From Micromonospora thermarum (GTDB lineage Bacteria; Actinomycetota; Actinomycetes; Mycobacteriales; Micromonosporaceae), in the NCBI RefSeq assembly GCF_012034245.1, contig NZ_JAATEO010000011.1:62001-126000 (forward strand): a DNA stretch of 64,000 nt. The letters are read 5' to 3'. Of this stretch, positions 29,619 through 38,200 are shown in pieces. Position 1 is the stretch's first letter, and each line of letters opens with the position of its first letter. Under the pieces are notes generated by a model that had not been told where the DNA came from, searched no databases, and worked only from the letters and a program-made list of their open reading frames with translations. Made by a program: the position numbers and the translations under genes.

Positions 29619-30098
29619 GTGACTCGGCTTGGTGATCTCGAACGTGCGGTGATGGACGTGCTGTGGGACTCGGTCCCCGCCACGTCGAACGGTGTCACCG
29701 TGCGCGAGGTGGCCGACGCCCTGGCCGGGCGCGAGCTGGCGTACACGACCGTGATGACGGTGCTCGACCGGCTCGCGGGCAAGGGCATGGTGCAGCGCGA
29801 GCGCGAGGGGCGGGCCTGGCGGTACCGGGCCGCCGCGAGCCGCGAGGCGCACATCGCCCAGCTCATGCTCGACGCCCTCGACCTGGGCGGCAGCCGGGAC
29901 GCCGCGCTGGTGCGCTTCGCCCGCTCGGTCACCGGCACCGAGGCCGACGTGCTGCGCGCGGCGCTCGGCGCCGAGGCCGGCGGGAGCGACACCGCCACCC
30001 CGGCGGCCGACGCCGGGCCGCTCACCCAGCGGGTCGAGAACCCCACGACCGAACCGGCCCGGCGGGTGCGCCTGGCCGACGAGGCGGCGGACCGGTAG
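29619..30098 (+). CDS. BlaI/MecI/CopY family repressor
   Basis: 159 residues. The winged helix 'MTRLGDLERAVMDVLWD' and 'LAYTTVMTVLDRLAGKGMVQREREGRAWRYRA' pattern is standard for BlaI (key blocks LERAVM, AYTTVMTVL, REGRAWRY). A C-terminal tail of about 40 residues is low-complexity. It precedes an M56 protease by ten bases, the BlaI-BlaR arrangement. No beta-lactamase is nearby; cydA follows instead, with matching half-sites in its promoter region. Confidence 0.9.
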   Translation: MTRLGDLERAVMDVLWDSVPATSNGVTVREVADALAGRELAYTTVMTVLDRLAGKGMVQREREGRAWRYRAAASREAHIAQLMLDALDLGGSRDAALVRFARSVTGTEADVLRAALGAEAGGSDTATPAADAGPLTQRVENPTTEPARRVRLADEAADR

Positions 30099-30108
30099 GG
30101 CGGCGGCC

Positions 30109-31014
30109 ATGGCCTACGCGGTGCACTTCGGCGTCTCGGTGCTGGCCTGCTGGCTCACCGCGCTGGTGCTGGCCGGCTCCAGGTGGACGTGGCGCAGCCC
30201 ACGGGTCGCGATCCTCTGCTGGCAGGCGGTCGGGCTGGCCGTCGGCCTGTCCGCGATGGGCCTGCCGATCGCGCTGGGTCTGGCGGCGTACGACCGGCCG
30301 ACCGGCAGCGCCCTGTGGGCGCTCGCCACGGACCTCGGCCACGGCACCCTGCCGGTCGGGGTTGGCGCGATCCATCTGGGGCTGGTCGGTGTCGGCTTCG
30401 GCATCGGGGCGGTGCTGCTGACCACGACCGTACGCAGCCTGCACGCCGCCGTCCGCGCCCAGCGCCGGCACCGTGACCTGCTCACGCTGGTGGCCCGCCG
30501 GGACCCGACCGTGCCCGGGGCGCTGGTGCTCGACCACCCCAGCGCGGCGGCGTACTGCCTGCCCGGGGTGAAGCCCCGCGTGGTGGTGAGCGCCGGCACG
30601 CTCGACCTGCTGGACCGGGCCGAGCTGGCGGCCGTACTCACCCATGAGCGGGCGCACGCCCAGGAGCGGCACGACCTCGTGCTGCTGCCGTTCACGGCGC
30701 TCTGCCGGGCGCTGCCCTGGGTCCGGTGGGTGCACGACGCGCACGAGCGGGTCGCGCTGCTGGTCGAGATGCGCGCCGACGACAAGGCGCGTGAGCTGCA
30801 CGCCGAGGCGCCCCTGGCGGGTGCGCTGCGCCGCTTCGCCGCCGCCGGCACCCGGATCACGCCGGCCGGCACGCTCGGCATGGGCGACCGGGACCTGGAC
30901 GTCCGTGTGCAGCGCCTGCTCGAGTCGGGCCCGCCGCCGCGGTTGATCGGGGCCGCCGCGCTCGGCGTGGCGACGACCCTGGCCGCCATACCCATCTCCC
31001 TCTTCCTGAGCTGA
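30109..31014 (+). CDS. BlaR1-like M56 membrane metalloprotease
   Basis: 301 residues. Three to four N-terminal TM segments (about 5-105), zinc motif HERAH (about 181-185, H-E-x-x-H) within 'VLTHERAHAQERHDLVLLP', the downstream zinc-ligand acidic region 'EMRADDKARELH', and a C-terminal TM helix. No penicillin-binding sensor domain is present, so the signal is not a beta-lactam as in BlaR1. It probably cleaves or destabilises the BlaI partner upon an unknown cue, perhaps respiratory. Confidence 0.87.
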   Translation: MAYAVHFGVSVLACWLTALVLAGSRWTWRSPRVAILCWQAVGLAVGLSAMGLPIALGLAAYDRPTGSALWALATDLGHGTLPVGVGAIHLGLVGVGFGIGAVLLTTTVRSLHAAVRAQRRHRDLLTLVARRDPTVPGALVLDHPSAAAYCLPGVKPRVVVSAGTLDLLDRAELAAVLTHERAHAQERHDLVLLPFTALCRALPWVRWVHDAHERVALLVEMRADDKARELHAEAPLAGALRRFAAAGTRITPAGTLGMGDRDLDVRVQRLLESGPPPRLIGAAALGVATTLAAIPISLFLS

Positions 31015-31058
31015 GCCGGGCGCGTTCGGCGTCCTGGGCCGGCCAACCGGACCCATGA

Positions 31059-31112
31059 CTACTACGCAATGTCGTAGATTTTCCTACGACATTGCGTAGT
31101 AGCCGCTATAGG
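31059..31112. promoter_or_regulatory. cydA promoter with 19-bp inverted repeat operator
   Basis: Perfect inverted repeat: arms 31059-31077 (CTACTACGCAATGTCGTAG) and 31084-31102, 6-nt spacer. Each arm is itself a dyad of CTACNACR half-sites like the blaI operator. TATAGG at 31107-31112 is a -10 candidate. More half-sites follow (CTACGTGTAG 31121-31130, CTACGAC 31136-31142). Confidence 0.65.
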
Positions 31113-31169
31113 TAGCGAGGCTACGTGTAGGCTTTCTACGACGACAGCAGATCATCCGGAGGGCCGACC

Positions 31170-32420
31170 ATGGACACGCTGCTCCTCGCCCGCCTCCAGT
31201 TCGCCACGACGACGTCCATCCACTTCCTCTTCGTGGTGGTGACGCTCGGGCTGGTCACGCTGCTGGTCGGCCTCCAGACCGCCTGGGTGCTCACCGACAA
31301 GCCGGCCTACGAGCGGCTGACCCGCTTCTGGGGTCAGCTCTACGTGATCAACTACGTGCTCGGCATCGCCACCGGCATCGTGATGGAGTTCCAGTTCGGA
31401 CTGAACTGGAGCGGCCTGTCACGCTACGTCGGCAACGTCTTCGGCGCGCCCCTCGCCATCGAGACCCTGGTCGCCTTCTTCCTGGAGTCGACCTTCCTCG
31501 GCATGTGGATCTTCGGCTGGCACCGGCTCCGCCGGGGTGTCCACCTGGCACTGCTCTACGGAGTGGCGATCACCGCGTACGCGTCCGCGTTCTGGATCAT
31601 GGTCGCCAACTCCTGGCTCCAGAACCCGGTCGGGTACGAGGTCCGGGACGGCATCGCGCACCTCACCGACTTCACCGCCCTGCTCACCAACCCGAGCCTC
31701 GGCATGGCGCTCGGGCACGTGATCGCGGCGGCCCTGCTCGTCGGCGGGATGCTGATGGCCGCGGTGAGCGCCGGGCACCTCCTGCGGCGTACGCCGGACT
31801 TCGCGCTCCACCGCACCGCCCTGCGGATCGGCCTGGTCACCGCCGCGCTGTCCATCACCATGGTGCAGGGCTTCGGGTTCGCCCAGTTCGGGCCGGTCGG
31901 CGAGGTGCAGCCCACCAAGTTCGGCGGCGGCCCGGGCGCGGACGCGCTGGTGGCCGAGTGGACCGCACGGTTCGGTCTCGGCGACTACACCCCGCCGGTA
32001 CTGGCCAGCGTCGGGCTCGGCTTCATGATCCTCATCGGCTTCAGCCTCGGCACGCTCTGGCTGCTGCTGCCGCTGCTCTGGCGGGACTGGATCATCCGGC
32101 TCCGCTTCCCGCTCTGGCTGCTGCTGTTCGCCCTGCCACTGCCCTTCGTCGCGGCGATCCTCGGCTGGATCGCCCGCGAGGTCGGCCGGCAGCCCTGGGT
32201 GGCGTACGGGCTGCTCCCCACCGACCAGGCCGTCTCCGGTGTCGGCCCCGGGGTGATGCTCGCCTCCCTCATCGGCTTCACCCTGCTGCTCGGCACGCTC
32301 GCCGTCACCAACTGGGTGCTGATGGCCCGGCACGCCGCCCGCGGCGCCGCCGATCCCGCCCTCGGCCGCCGGCCGGAGCACCCGCCGGCCGACCCCCGCC
32401 CCGAACCCGCCTTCGCCTGA
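31170..32420 (+). CDS. cydA: Cytochrome bd ubiquinol/menaquinol oxidase subunit I
   Basis: 416 residues, about nine TM helices. Heme ligand His in 'TTSIHFLFV' (about 19), proton-path acids in 'IETLVAFFLESTFLG', and the conserved 'EVGRQPWVAYG'. The Q-loop is short, so it is of the S-type found in most actinobacteria. With CydB it reduces O2 at high affinity without pumping protons. The ATG has GGAGGG eight bases upstream. First of a cydABDC operon under a probable BlaI operator. Confidence 0.95.
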   Translation: MDTLLLARLQFATTTSIHFLFVVVTLGLVTLLVGLQTAWVLTDKPAYERLTRFWGQLYVINYVLGIATGIVMEFQFGLNWSGLSRYVGNVFGAPLAIETLVAFFLESTFLGMWIFGWHRLRRGVHLALLYGVAITAYASAFWIMVANSWLQNPVGYEVRDGIAHLTDFTALLTNPSLGMALGHVIAAALLVGGMLMAAVSAGHLLRRTPDFALHRTALRIGLVTAALSITMVQGFGFAQFGPVGEVQPTKFGGGPGADALVAEWTARFGLGDYTPPVLASVGLGFMILIGFSLGTLWLLLPLLWRDWIIRLRFPLWLLLFALPLPFVAAILGWIAREVGRQPWVAYGLLPTDQAVSGVGPGVMLASLIGFTLLLGTLAVTNWVLMARHAARGAADPALGRRPEHPPADPRPEPAFA

Positions 32421-32430
32421 GGAGACGACC

Positions 32431-33438
32431 GTGGAACTCGCCTGGTACGCGCTGCTCGGCGCCTTCTTCGCCACCTACCTCGTGCTCGGCGGCTACGACT
32501 ACGGGGTCGGGCTGCTGCTCGCCCGGCGCACCGACCCGGCACGCCGGCGCGCCGCCCTCAACGCCGTCGGCCCGTTCTTCCTCGGCAACGAGGTCTGGCT
32601 GGTCGCGGCCGTGGGCCTCCTGTTCGGCGCGTTCCCGCTGCTGGAGGGGGAACTGCTCGCCGGCCTCTACCCCGCCGTGGTCGGGGCGCTGGCCGGGGTG
32701 ATCCTGGTGACCGTCGGGGTGCAGCTGCGCAGCCGTCCGGCGGGCGACCGCGCCCGCGCCACGTGGGACCGGGTGGTGGTCGTCGGCAGCCTGCTCGCCG
32801 CGCTCGGCTGGGGCGCCGTGCTCGCCGGGATGCTCCAGGGCGTACCCCTGCACGCCGACGGCCACGTCGCCGGGGTCTCCCACCTCTTCACCCCGTTCGT
32901 GGCCGCCGCCGGGCTCGCGGTGGTCGCCCTGGTCGCGGCGCACGGCGCGACCTTCCTCGCCCTCCGTCTGCCGGCCGCCGACGCCGAGCCCACGGCCCGG
33001 ACCGCGCGCCGGCTGGTCCCGGTGGCCCTCGCCGCGGTCGGCACGGCCGCCGTCCTCGGCCTGCTCTCCGACCGGGTACGCGCCGCCGTGCAGCGCCCGG
33101 CCGTCGGCGTGCTGCTGCTGGGGCTGCTGGTCGCGGCGCTACTGGCGGCACGGGTGGCGCTCGCCCGGCGGCGGCCCGGCCTGGCGTTCGCCGCCACCGC
33201 CATCGCCCTCGCGGTGCCGGTGGCGCTGGTCGGCGCGACCCTCTGGCCGTACGCGCTGGTCTCCACGGTCGACGCCGGCGCGTCCCTGACCGTGGCCGAC
33301 GCGGCGGCGAGCGGTCCCACTCTGCGCCTGCTGGGTTGGCTGACGGTGCCGCTCCTGCCGGCCCTACTAGGCTTTCAGGCGATGTGCTGGTGGGTGTTCC
33401 GGGGACGGACCGACGGCAGGGCACCGGTGTACTGGTGA
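32431..33438 (+). CDS. cydB: Cytochrome bd oxidase subunit II
   Basis: 335 residues, about eight to nine TM helices. 'LLGAFFATYLVLGGYDYGVG' is the conserved first helix with the acidic residue of the proton channel, and 'GNEVWLVAAVG' is the typical second block. GAGGAGACGACC precedes the GTG at 32431. Its TGA overlaps the GTG of cydD. Confidence 0.94.
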   Translation: MELAWYALLGAFFATYLVLGGYDYGVGLLLARRTDPARRRAALNAVGPFFLGNEVWLVAAVGLLFGAFPLLEGELLAGLYPAVVGALAGVILVTVGVQLRSRPAGDRARATWDRVVVVGSLLAALGWGAVLAGMLQGVPLHADGHVAGVSHLFTPFVAAAGLAVVALVAAHGATFLALRLPAADAEPTARTARRLVPVALAAVGTAAVLGLLSDRVRAAVQRPAVGVLLLGLLVAALLAARVALARRRPGLAFAATAIALAVPVALVGATLWPYALVSTVDAGASLTVADAAASGPTLRLLGWLTVPLLPALLGFQAMCWWVFRGRTDGRAPVYW

Positions 33439-35111
33439 ACCGCCGTCCCTTCGACCCGCGTCTGCTGCGCCGGGTCCCCGCGGCCCGGCGCGACCTCGCC
33501 GTGCTCGCGTTGCTCGGCGTGCTCGCCGCGGGTCTGGTGGTGGCGCAGGCGACCGCGCTCGCGGCGCTGCTCGCCACCGCCTTCGAGGGACGGCTGGACC
33601 GGCCCGCGCTGGCCGGGTTCGTCGCGGCGGTCGCCGCCCGGTCTCTGCTGGTCTGGGCGCAGGGCACGGTGTCGGCGCGGGCCGCCGCGACGGTCAAGGC
33701 GGCGCTGCGGGTCGACCTGCTCGACGCGGTCGGGCGGCACGGCCCGTCCTGGGTCGCCGGGCAGCGGGCCGGGCAGCTCGCCACCCTCGCCGGCCGGGGG
33801 CTGGACGCCCTGGACGCCTACTTCACCGGGTACCTGCCCCAGCTCGTCCTGAGCGTGACGGTGCCGGTGGCGGTGCTCGCCCGGATCTTCCTCGCCGACT
33901 GGAGTTCCGCCCTCATCATCGCGGTCACGCTGCCGCTCATCCCGATCTTCGGCGCCCTGCTCGGCTGGCAGGCGCAGGCGGCGACCGAGCGGCAGTGGCG
34001 GCGGCTCTCCCTGCTCGGCGGCCACTTCCTGGACATGGTGGCCGGGCTGCCCACGCTGCGGGCCTTCGGGCGGGCGCGGGCGCAGACCGAGGTGGTCCGC
34101 CGGATGGCCGACGGGCACCGGACGGCGACCATGAAGACCCTGCGCATCGCGTTCCTCTCCGCACTGGTCCTGGAACTGGTCGCCACCCTCTCGGTGGCAC
34201 TGGTCGCGGTGCCGGTCGGCATCCGGCTGCTCGGTGGCGGGCTCACCATCCAGACCGCGCTGCTGGTACTGCTGCTCACCCCCGAGGCGTACCTGCCGCT
34301 GCGCGCCGCCGGCAGCCGCTTCCACGCCAGCATGGAGGGCCTCACCGCGCTGGACGAGGCGCTCACGCTCACCGAGGGCGCGCCGGCCGTCGGGCCCGGG
34401 GCGGGCGCGGCCGTGCCGGACGGGCGCGGCGAGATCCGGTTCGAGGGGGTGACCGTCGCGTACGACCGCACCGTCGCCCTGCGCGACGTCACGCTGACCA
34501 TCCGCCCGGGCGAGCGGATCGCCGTCGTCGGGCCGAGCGGCGCCGGCAAGAGCACCCTGCTGGGCCTCCTGCTCGGCTTCGTGACGCCGACCGCCGGCCG
34601 GGTCACCGTGGGCGGGGTGGACCTGGCCGGCGCCGACCTGGACGCCTGGCGCCGGCAACTCGCCTGGGTGCCGCAGCGGGCCCATCTCTTCGCCGCCTCA
34701 CTGGCCGACAACGTCCGCCTCGGCTCCCCCGACGTTCCGGACGCCGCGCTGGCCGACGCGGTCCGCGACGCCGCGCTGGACGACGTCGTCGCCGCGCTGC
34801 CCGACGGGCTGGCCACCATGCTCGGCGAGCGCGGGCACGGCCTCTCCAGCGGCCAGCGGCAGCGGGTGGCACTGGCCCGCGCGTTCCTGCGGGACGCGCC
34901 CGTGGTGCTGCTCGACGAGCCCACCGCACGACTCGACTCGGCCAGCGAGGCGGCCGTCCTCGACGCCACCCGCGCCCTGGTCGCCGGGCGGACGGCGCTG
35001 CTGGTCGCCCACCGCCCGGCTCTGCTCGCCGACGCCGACCGCATCCTGCGGGTCGCCGACGGGCAGGTCACCGAGCTCACCCCGGCGCCCGCCGGGAAGG
35101 CGACACCGTGA
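33435..35111 (+). CDS. cydD: CydD subunit of the CydDC ABC transporter
   Basis: 558 residues from GTG 33435 (GTGA overlap with cydB). TM domain about 15-320, NBD about 345-558: Walker A GPSGAGKST, signature LSSGQRQR, Walker B VVLLDEPTARLD, H-loop 'VAHRP'. CydDC exports reduced thiols or handles heme and is needed to assemble cytochrome bd. Followed by cydC with another four-base overlap. Confidence 0.92.
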   Translation: MNRRPFDPRLLRRVPAARRDLAVLALLGVLAAGLVVAQATALAALLATAFEGRLDRPALAGFVAAVAARSLLVWAQGTVSARAAATVKAALRVDLLDAVGRHGPSWVAGQRAGQLATLAGRGLDALDAYFTGYLPQLVLSVTVPVAVLARIFLADWSSALIIAVTLPLIPIFGALLGWQAQAATERQWRRLSLLGGHFLDMVAGLPTLRAFGRARAQTEVVRRMADGHRTATMKTLRIAFLSALVLELVATLSVALVAVPVGIRLLGGGLTIQTALLVLLLTPEAYLPLRAAGSRFHASMEGLTALDEALTLTEGAPAVGPGAGAAVPDGRGEIRFEGVTVAYDRTVALRDVTLTIRPGERIAVVGPSGAGKSTLLGLLLGFVTPTAGRVTVGGVDLAGADLDAWRRQLAWVPQRAHLFAASLADNVRLGSPDVPDAALADAVRDAALDDVVAALPDGLATMLGERGHGLSSGQRQRVALARAFLRDAPVVLLDEPTARLDSASEAAVLDATRALVAGRTALLVAHRPALLADADRILRVADGQVTELTPAPAGKATP

Positions 35112-36859
35112 GCGCGCCGGAGCGCACCGTGCTGCGCCTGGCCCGCCCGTACCTGAACCGGCTGCTCGGCGCGGGCCTGCTGGCCGCCGCCACCGAGTTC
35201 GCCGCCCTGGCCCTGATGGCCACGGCGACCTGGCTGCTGATGTCCGCCGCCGAACGGCCACCGCTGGACCGCCTGACCGTCGCGATCGTCGCCGTCCGGG
35301 CGCTGGCGATCGGGCGCGGCGTGCTCCGCTACACCGAACGCCTGGCCGGGCACGACGCGGTGCTGCGGCTGGTCACCGACGTCCGCGCCCGGGTGTTCGC
35401 CGCCCTGGCCGCCCGCCGGGACAGCGCCGGGCAGCGCTCCGGCGACGCGCTGAGCCGACTGGTCTCCGATGTCGAGGCCGTGCAGGACCTGCTGCTGCGG
35501 GTCCTCGTACCGGCCGCCGCCGCGGGCCTGGTGGGCGTGGTCGCCGTCGGCGCGGCGGCCCTCGTCTCCCCGGCCGCCGCCGGGGCGCTCGCGGTCGGCC
35601 TGCTGCTCGCCGGTGTCGCGTTGCCGGCCCTGGCCACCGCGCTCACCCGGCACGCCGCCGCCGAACTGGCGCCACTGCGCGGCGCCCTGGCCGCCGACGC
35701 GGTCGACCTGACCCACGGCGCCGCCGACCTCGCCGCCTTCGGCGCCACCGGGCAGGCCCTCGGGGTGGCCGCGGACCGCGCCCGGCGGCTGGCCCGGCTC
35801 GAGCGGCGGCTGGCCGCGACCGGGTTCGCCGTCGACGCGGCGGGCGTGCTGGTGGCCGGGCTGACCGCCGGGGCGGTCGTGCTGGTCGCCCTGGCGGCCG
35901 GCGTGGACGGCGTACTGGTCGGCGTGCTGGCCGTCGGCACCCTCGCCGCCGTCGAGATCGCGCTTGCCCTGGTCGGCGCGGCGCGCCAGTGGACCGGCCT
36001 GCGGGCCGGCCTGACCCGCGTCGCCGCCCTGCTCGACGAGAGCGACGAGGCGGCCTCGCCGGCGCCGACGGAGACCGCACCGACCCCGGCCCCAGTCGCC
36101 CCCGACGTCCGGTTCGAGGACGTGACCGTCCGGTACCGCGCCGAGGCCGCGCCCGCCCTGCACGACTTCCACCTGCACCTGCCGCCCGGGCGGCGGATCG
36201 CCGTCGTCGGGCCCAGCGGCGCGGGCAAGAGCACGCTCGCCGCCGTCCTGACCGGCTCGGTGCGGCCCACCTCGGGTCGGGTCGTCCTGGACGGGCGAGA
36301 CCTGTCGGCGTACCCGGCGCTGCCCCGGCTCGTCGGGGGGCTGCTCGCCGAGGCGTACGTCTTCCACGCCACCGTTCGGGAGAACCTGCTGCTCGGGCGG
36401 CCCGGCGCGAGCGAGGACGACCTGGTCGCGGCCACCGCCGCGGCCGGCCTCCTGGACTGGGTACGCGCACAGCCGGACGGTTGGGACACCGTGGTGGGTG
36501 AGGAGGGCGGCCAGCTCTCCGGCGGTCAGCGGCAGCGCGTGGCCCTGGCGCGGGCGCTGCTCGCCGCGCCTCCGGTGCTGGTGCTCGACGAGCCGACCGA
36601 GGGGCTCGACCCGACGGCGGCGGACGCGGTGCTCGACTCCGTCCTGGCCGCCACCCCACCGGGGCACTCCGTGCTGATGATCAGTCACCGCCTGCGCGGG
36701 CTGGACGGGTTCGACGAGATCCTGGTGCTCGACTCCGGCCGGGTGACCCGGCGGGGCCGACACGCCGACCTGGTCACGACGCCGGGCTGGTACCGGGACC
36801 AGTGGCTCCTCCAGGAGGCCGCCGAGCGGGGCTACCTCGCTCTCGGTCCCCTCCCCTGA
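35108..36859 (+). CDS. cydC: CydC subunit of the CydDC ABC transporter
   Basis: 583 residues from GTG 35108. Six-TM domain about 20-305, a Pro/Ala linker, NBD about 335-583: GPSGAGKST, LSGGQRQR, VLVLDEPTEGLD, 'ISHRLRG'. In some actinobacteria CydD and CydC are one polypeptide; here they are separate, coupled genes. Last member of the operon. Confidence 0.92.
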   Translation: MSAPERTVLRLARPYLNRLLGAGLLAAATEFAALALMATATWLLMSAAERPPLDRLTVAIVAVRALAIGRGVLRYTERLAGHDAVLRLVTDVRARVFAALAARRDSAGQRSGDALSRLVSDVEAVQDLLLRVLVPAAAAGLVGVVAVGAAALVSPAAAGALAVGLLLAGVALPALATALTRHAAAELAPLRGALAADAVDLTHGAADLAAFGATGQALGVAADRARRLARLERRLAATGFAVDAAGVLVAGLTAGAVVLVALAAGVDGVLVGVLAVGTLAAVEIALALVGAARQWTGLRAGLTRVAALLDESDEAASPAPTETAPTPAPVAPDVRFEDVTVRYRAEAAPALHDFHLHLPPGRRIAVVGPSGAGKSTLAAVLTGSVRPTSGRVVLDGRDLSAYPALPRLVGGLLAEAYVFHATVRENLLLGRPGASEDDLVAATAAAGLLDWVRAQPDGWDTVVGEEGGQLSGGQRQRVALARALLAAPPVLVLDEPTEGLDPTAADAVLDSVLAATPPGHSVLMISHRLRGLDGFDEILVLDSGRVTRRGRHADLVTTPGWYRDQWLLQEAAERGYLALGPLP

Positions 36860-36941
36860 CCGTCCCCGGTCCCGTCGGATCGGGGTCGGCCCAGGGATGT
36901 CCCGGACGGCACGGGGCGGTCGGTCGTGGCAGGGTGGTGGC

Positions 36942-37598
36942 ATGCGGGGCGGCGACGACGTGCTTGTGGAGGAGCGGCTGCGGGCGCTGGAGGAGCGGCT
37001 GCGCGGGCCGAGCAGGCTGAAGGCCGACCTGCTGACCGAGGCGCGGCACGGCCTGCTGGACGCCGTCGAGGCGTACCGGGAGGGCGGGCTGCCGGCGGCG
37101 GAGGCCCGGCGCCGGGCGGTGGCCGAGTTCGGCTCGCCGGCGCAGCTCGCCCCGGCGTACCAGGCCGAGCTGGCGGTCGGCGCGCTGCGCGGGCTGGCCT
37201 GGCGGGTGCTCGCGGTGGCCGCCGCCGGCATCGCGGCCGGTGACCTCACCTGGCGCGGTGCGAGCTGGAGCGACGGCCCCCGGCCCCCGGCGGGCTACGT
37301 GCTGCTGTCGGCCTCGATGGATTGGCTCTGGTTGGCCGCCGCGGTGCTCGGTGGGCTGGGCGTCCTGGTGGCCGGGGCCCGCCGGCGCAGTCCGGTCGTC
37401 GACCGGCTGGTCGGGGCCGGCCTGACCGGACTGCTCGCCCTGGGCGCGCTCGCCGGCGCGGCCCTGTTCGGCTGGTCGGTCGGGCTCTGGGACGGCGCGC
37501 TCACCTGGCCGCCGATGATCATCGGCGCGGTGCTGGTGGGCGCCGGGTTCCTCTGGCTGGGCCGCGCCGCCCGGGGCTGGGTGCACGCGGCCCGCTGA
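36942..37598 (+). CDS. Permease prefix domain 1 membrane protein
   Basis: 218 residues. The N-terminal ~75 residues ('LRALEERLRGPSRLKADLLTEARHGLLDAVEAYREGG' zone; key blocks KADLLTEARHGLLD and AEFGSPAQLAPAYQAEL) match the cytosolic permease prefix domain, followed by four TM helices. Such proteins usually pair with PadR regulators; the PadR gene here is convergent. ATG 36942 is chosen as the domain begins right after it. Confidence 0.8.
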   Translation: MRGGDDVLVEERLRALEERLRGPSRLKADLLTEARHGLLDAVEAYREGGLPAAEARRRAVAEFGSPAQLAPAYQAELAVGALRGLAWRVLAVAAAGIAAGDLTWRGASWSDGPRPPAGYVLLSASMDWLWLAAAVLGGLGVLVAGARRRSPVVDRLVGAGLTGLLALGALAGAALFGWSVGLWDGALTWPPMIIGAVLVGAGFLWLGRAARGWVHAAR

Positions 37599-37678
37599 CC
37601 CGGCGCCGGAAGACTGACGGCACTACCCGGCGCGCCATCCGGTACCGGCGCCAGCGGCCGACGGCCCGCCGTGGTGGC

Positions 37679-37706
37679 CGCCCCTCCGGACGGTGCGGGA
37701 GGGGCG
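37679..37706. terminator. Bidirectional terminator
   Basis: CGCCCCTCC / GGAGGGGCG stem (9 bp) with a 10-nt loop between convergent permease-prefix and padR genes. Confidence 0.5.
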
Positions 37707-37710
37707 CCGG

Positions 37711-38055
37711 TCAGGCGGGCGTGGTGGTGGGCGGCGTGTCCGCGTCGAGGAACCGACCGACGGTGGAGCTGAACTCCCGCCACCCGGACCGCTCGCCGGC
37801 CAGCGCCCCGCGACCCGCGTCGGTCAACTGGTACGTCCGCCGCTCCCGACCGTTGACGGTGCTCCAGGTGCTCGCGACGTGGCCGGCCCGTTCGAGGCGG
37901 CGCAGCGCGGGATAGATGGTGCCGGTCGGCAGATCGAGGTGGCCGTCGCTGCGGCTGCGGAGCGCCTCGATGATGGCGTAGCCGTGCAGTGGTCCCTGTT
38001 CGAGCACCGCGAGCAGCAGTGCGTCGAGGTGTCCGTGCAGCGCCTGGGCCTTCAT
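37711..38055 (-). CDS. PadR family transcriptional regulator
   Basis: 114 residues from ATG 38055. 'LLLAVLEQGPLHGYAIIEALRSRS' and 'GTIYPALRRLERAGHVASTW' are the PadR winged-helix blocks. Only the DNA-binding domain and a short tail are present (PadR-s2 type). A 13-bp dyad sits two bases upstream of the start, so it is probably autoregulated; the permease-prefix protein is its likely functional partner. Confidence 0.87.
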   Translation of the reverse strand: MKAQALHGHLDALLLAVLEQGPLHGYAIIEALRSRSDGHLDLPTGTIYPALRRLERAGHVASTWSTVNGRERRTYQLTDAGRGALAGERSGWREFSSTVGRFLDADTPPTTTPA

Positions 38056-38057
38056 AC

Positions 38058-38070
38058 GTAGCAACGCTAC
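38058..38070. promoter_or_regulatory. padR operator
   Basis: GTAGC-AAC-GCTAC perfect dyad directly before the padR ATG, overlapping the expected -10 of a leaderless transcript. Confidence 0.45.
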
Positions 38071-38200
38071 TTGTCGTTCGGTCGGACCGCCACCGGGGTG
38101 CGGACACCGGGACTCCCGGGTCGCCCACTAGGGTATGTGCGCGTAGTCACTCGCCGGAGCAGCCCGGCGCGTGGGCAGCCCGAAGCACACGGAGGTCAGC

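Noticed and set aside
33818..37249. 1143-codon minus-strand ORF opposite cydDC
   Set aside because: Stop-poor antisense frame of high-GC coding DNA; Ala/Arg/Pro/Ser composition and no domain.
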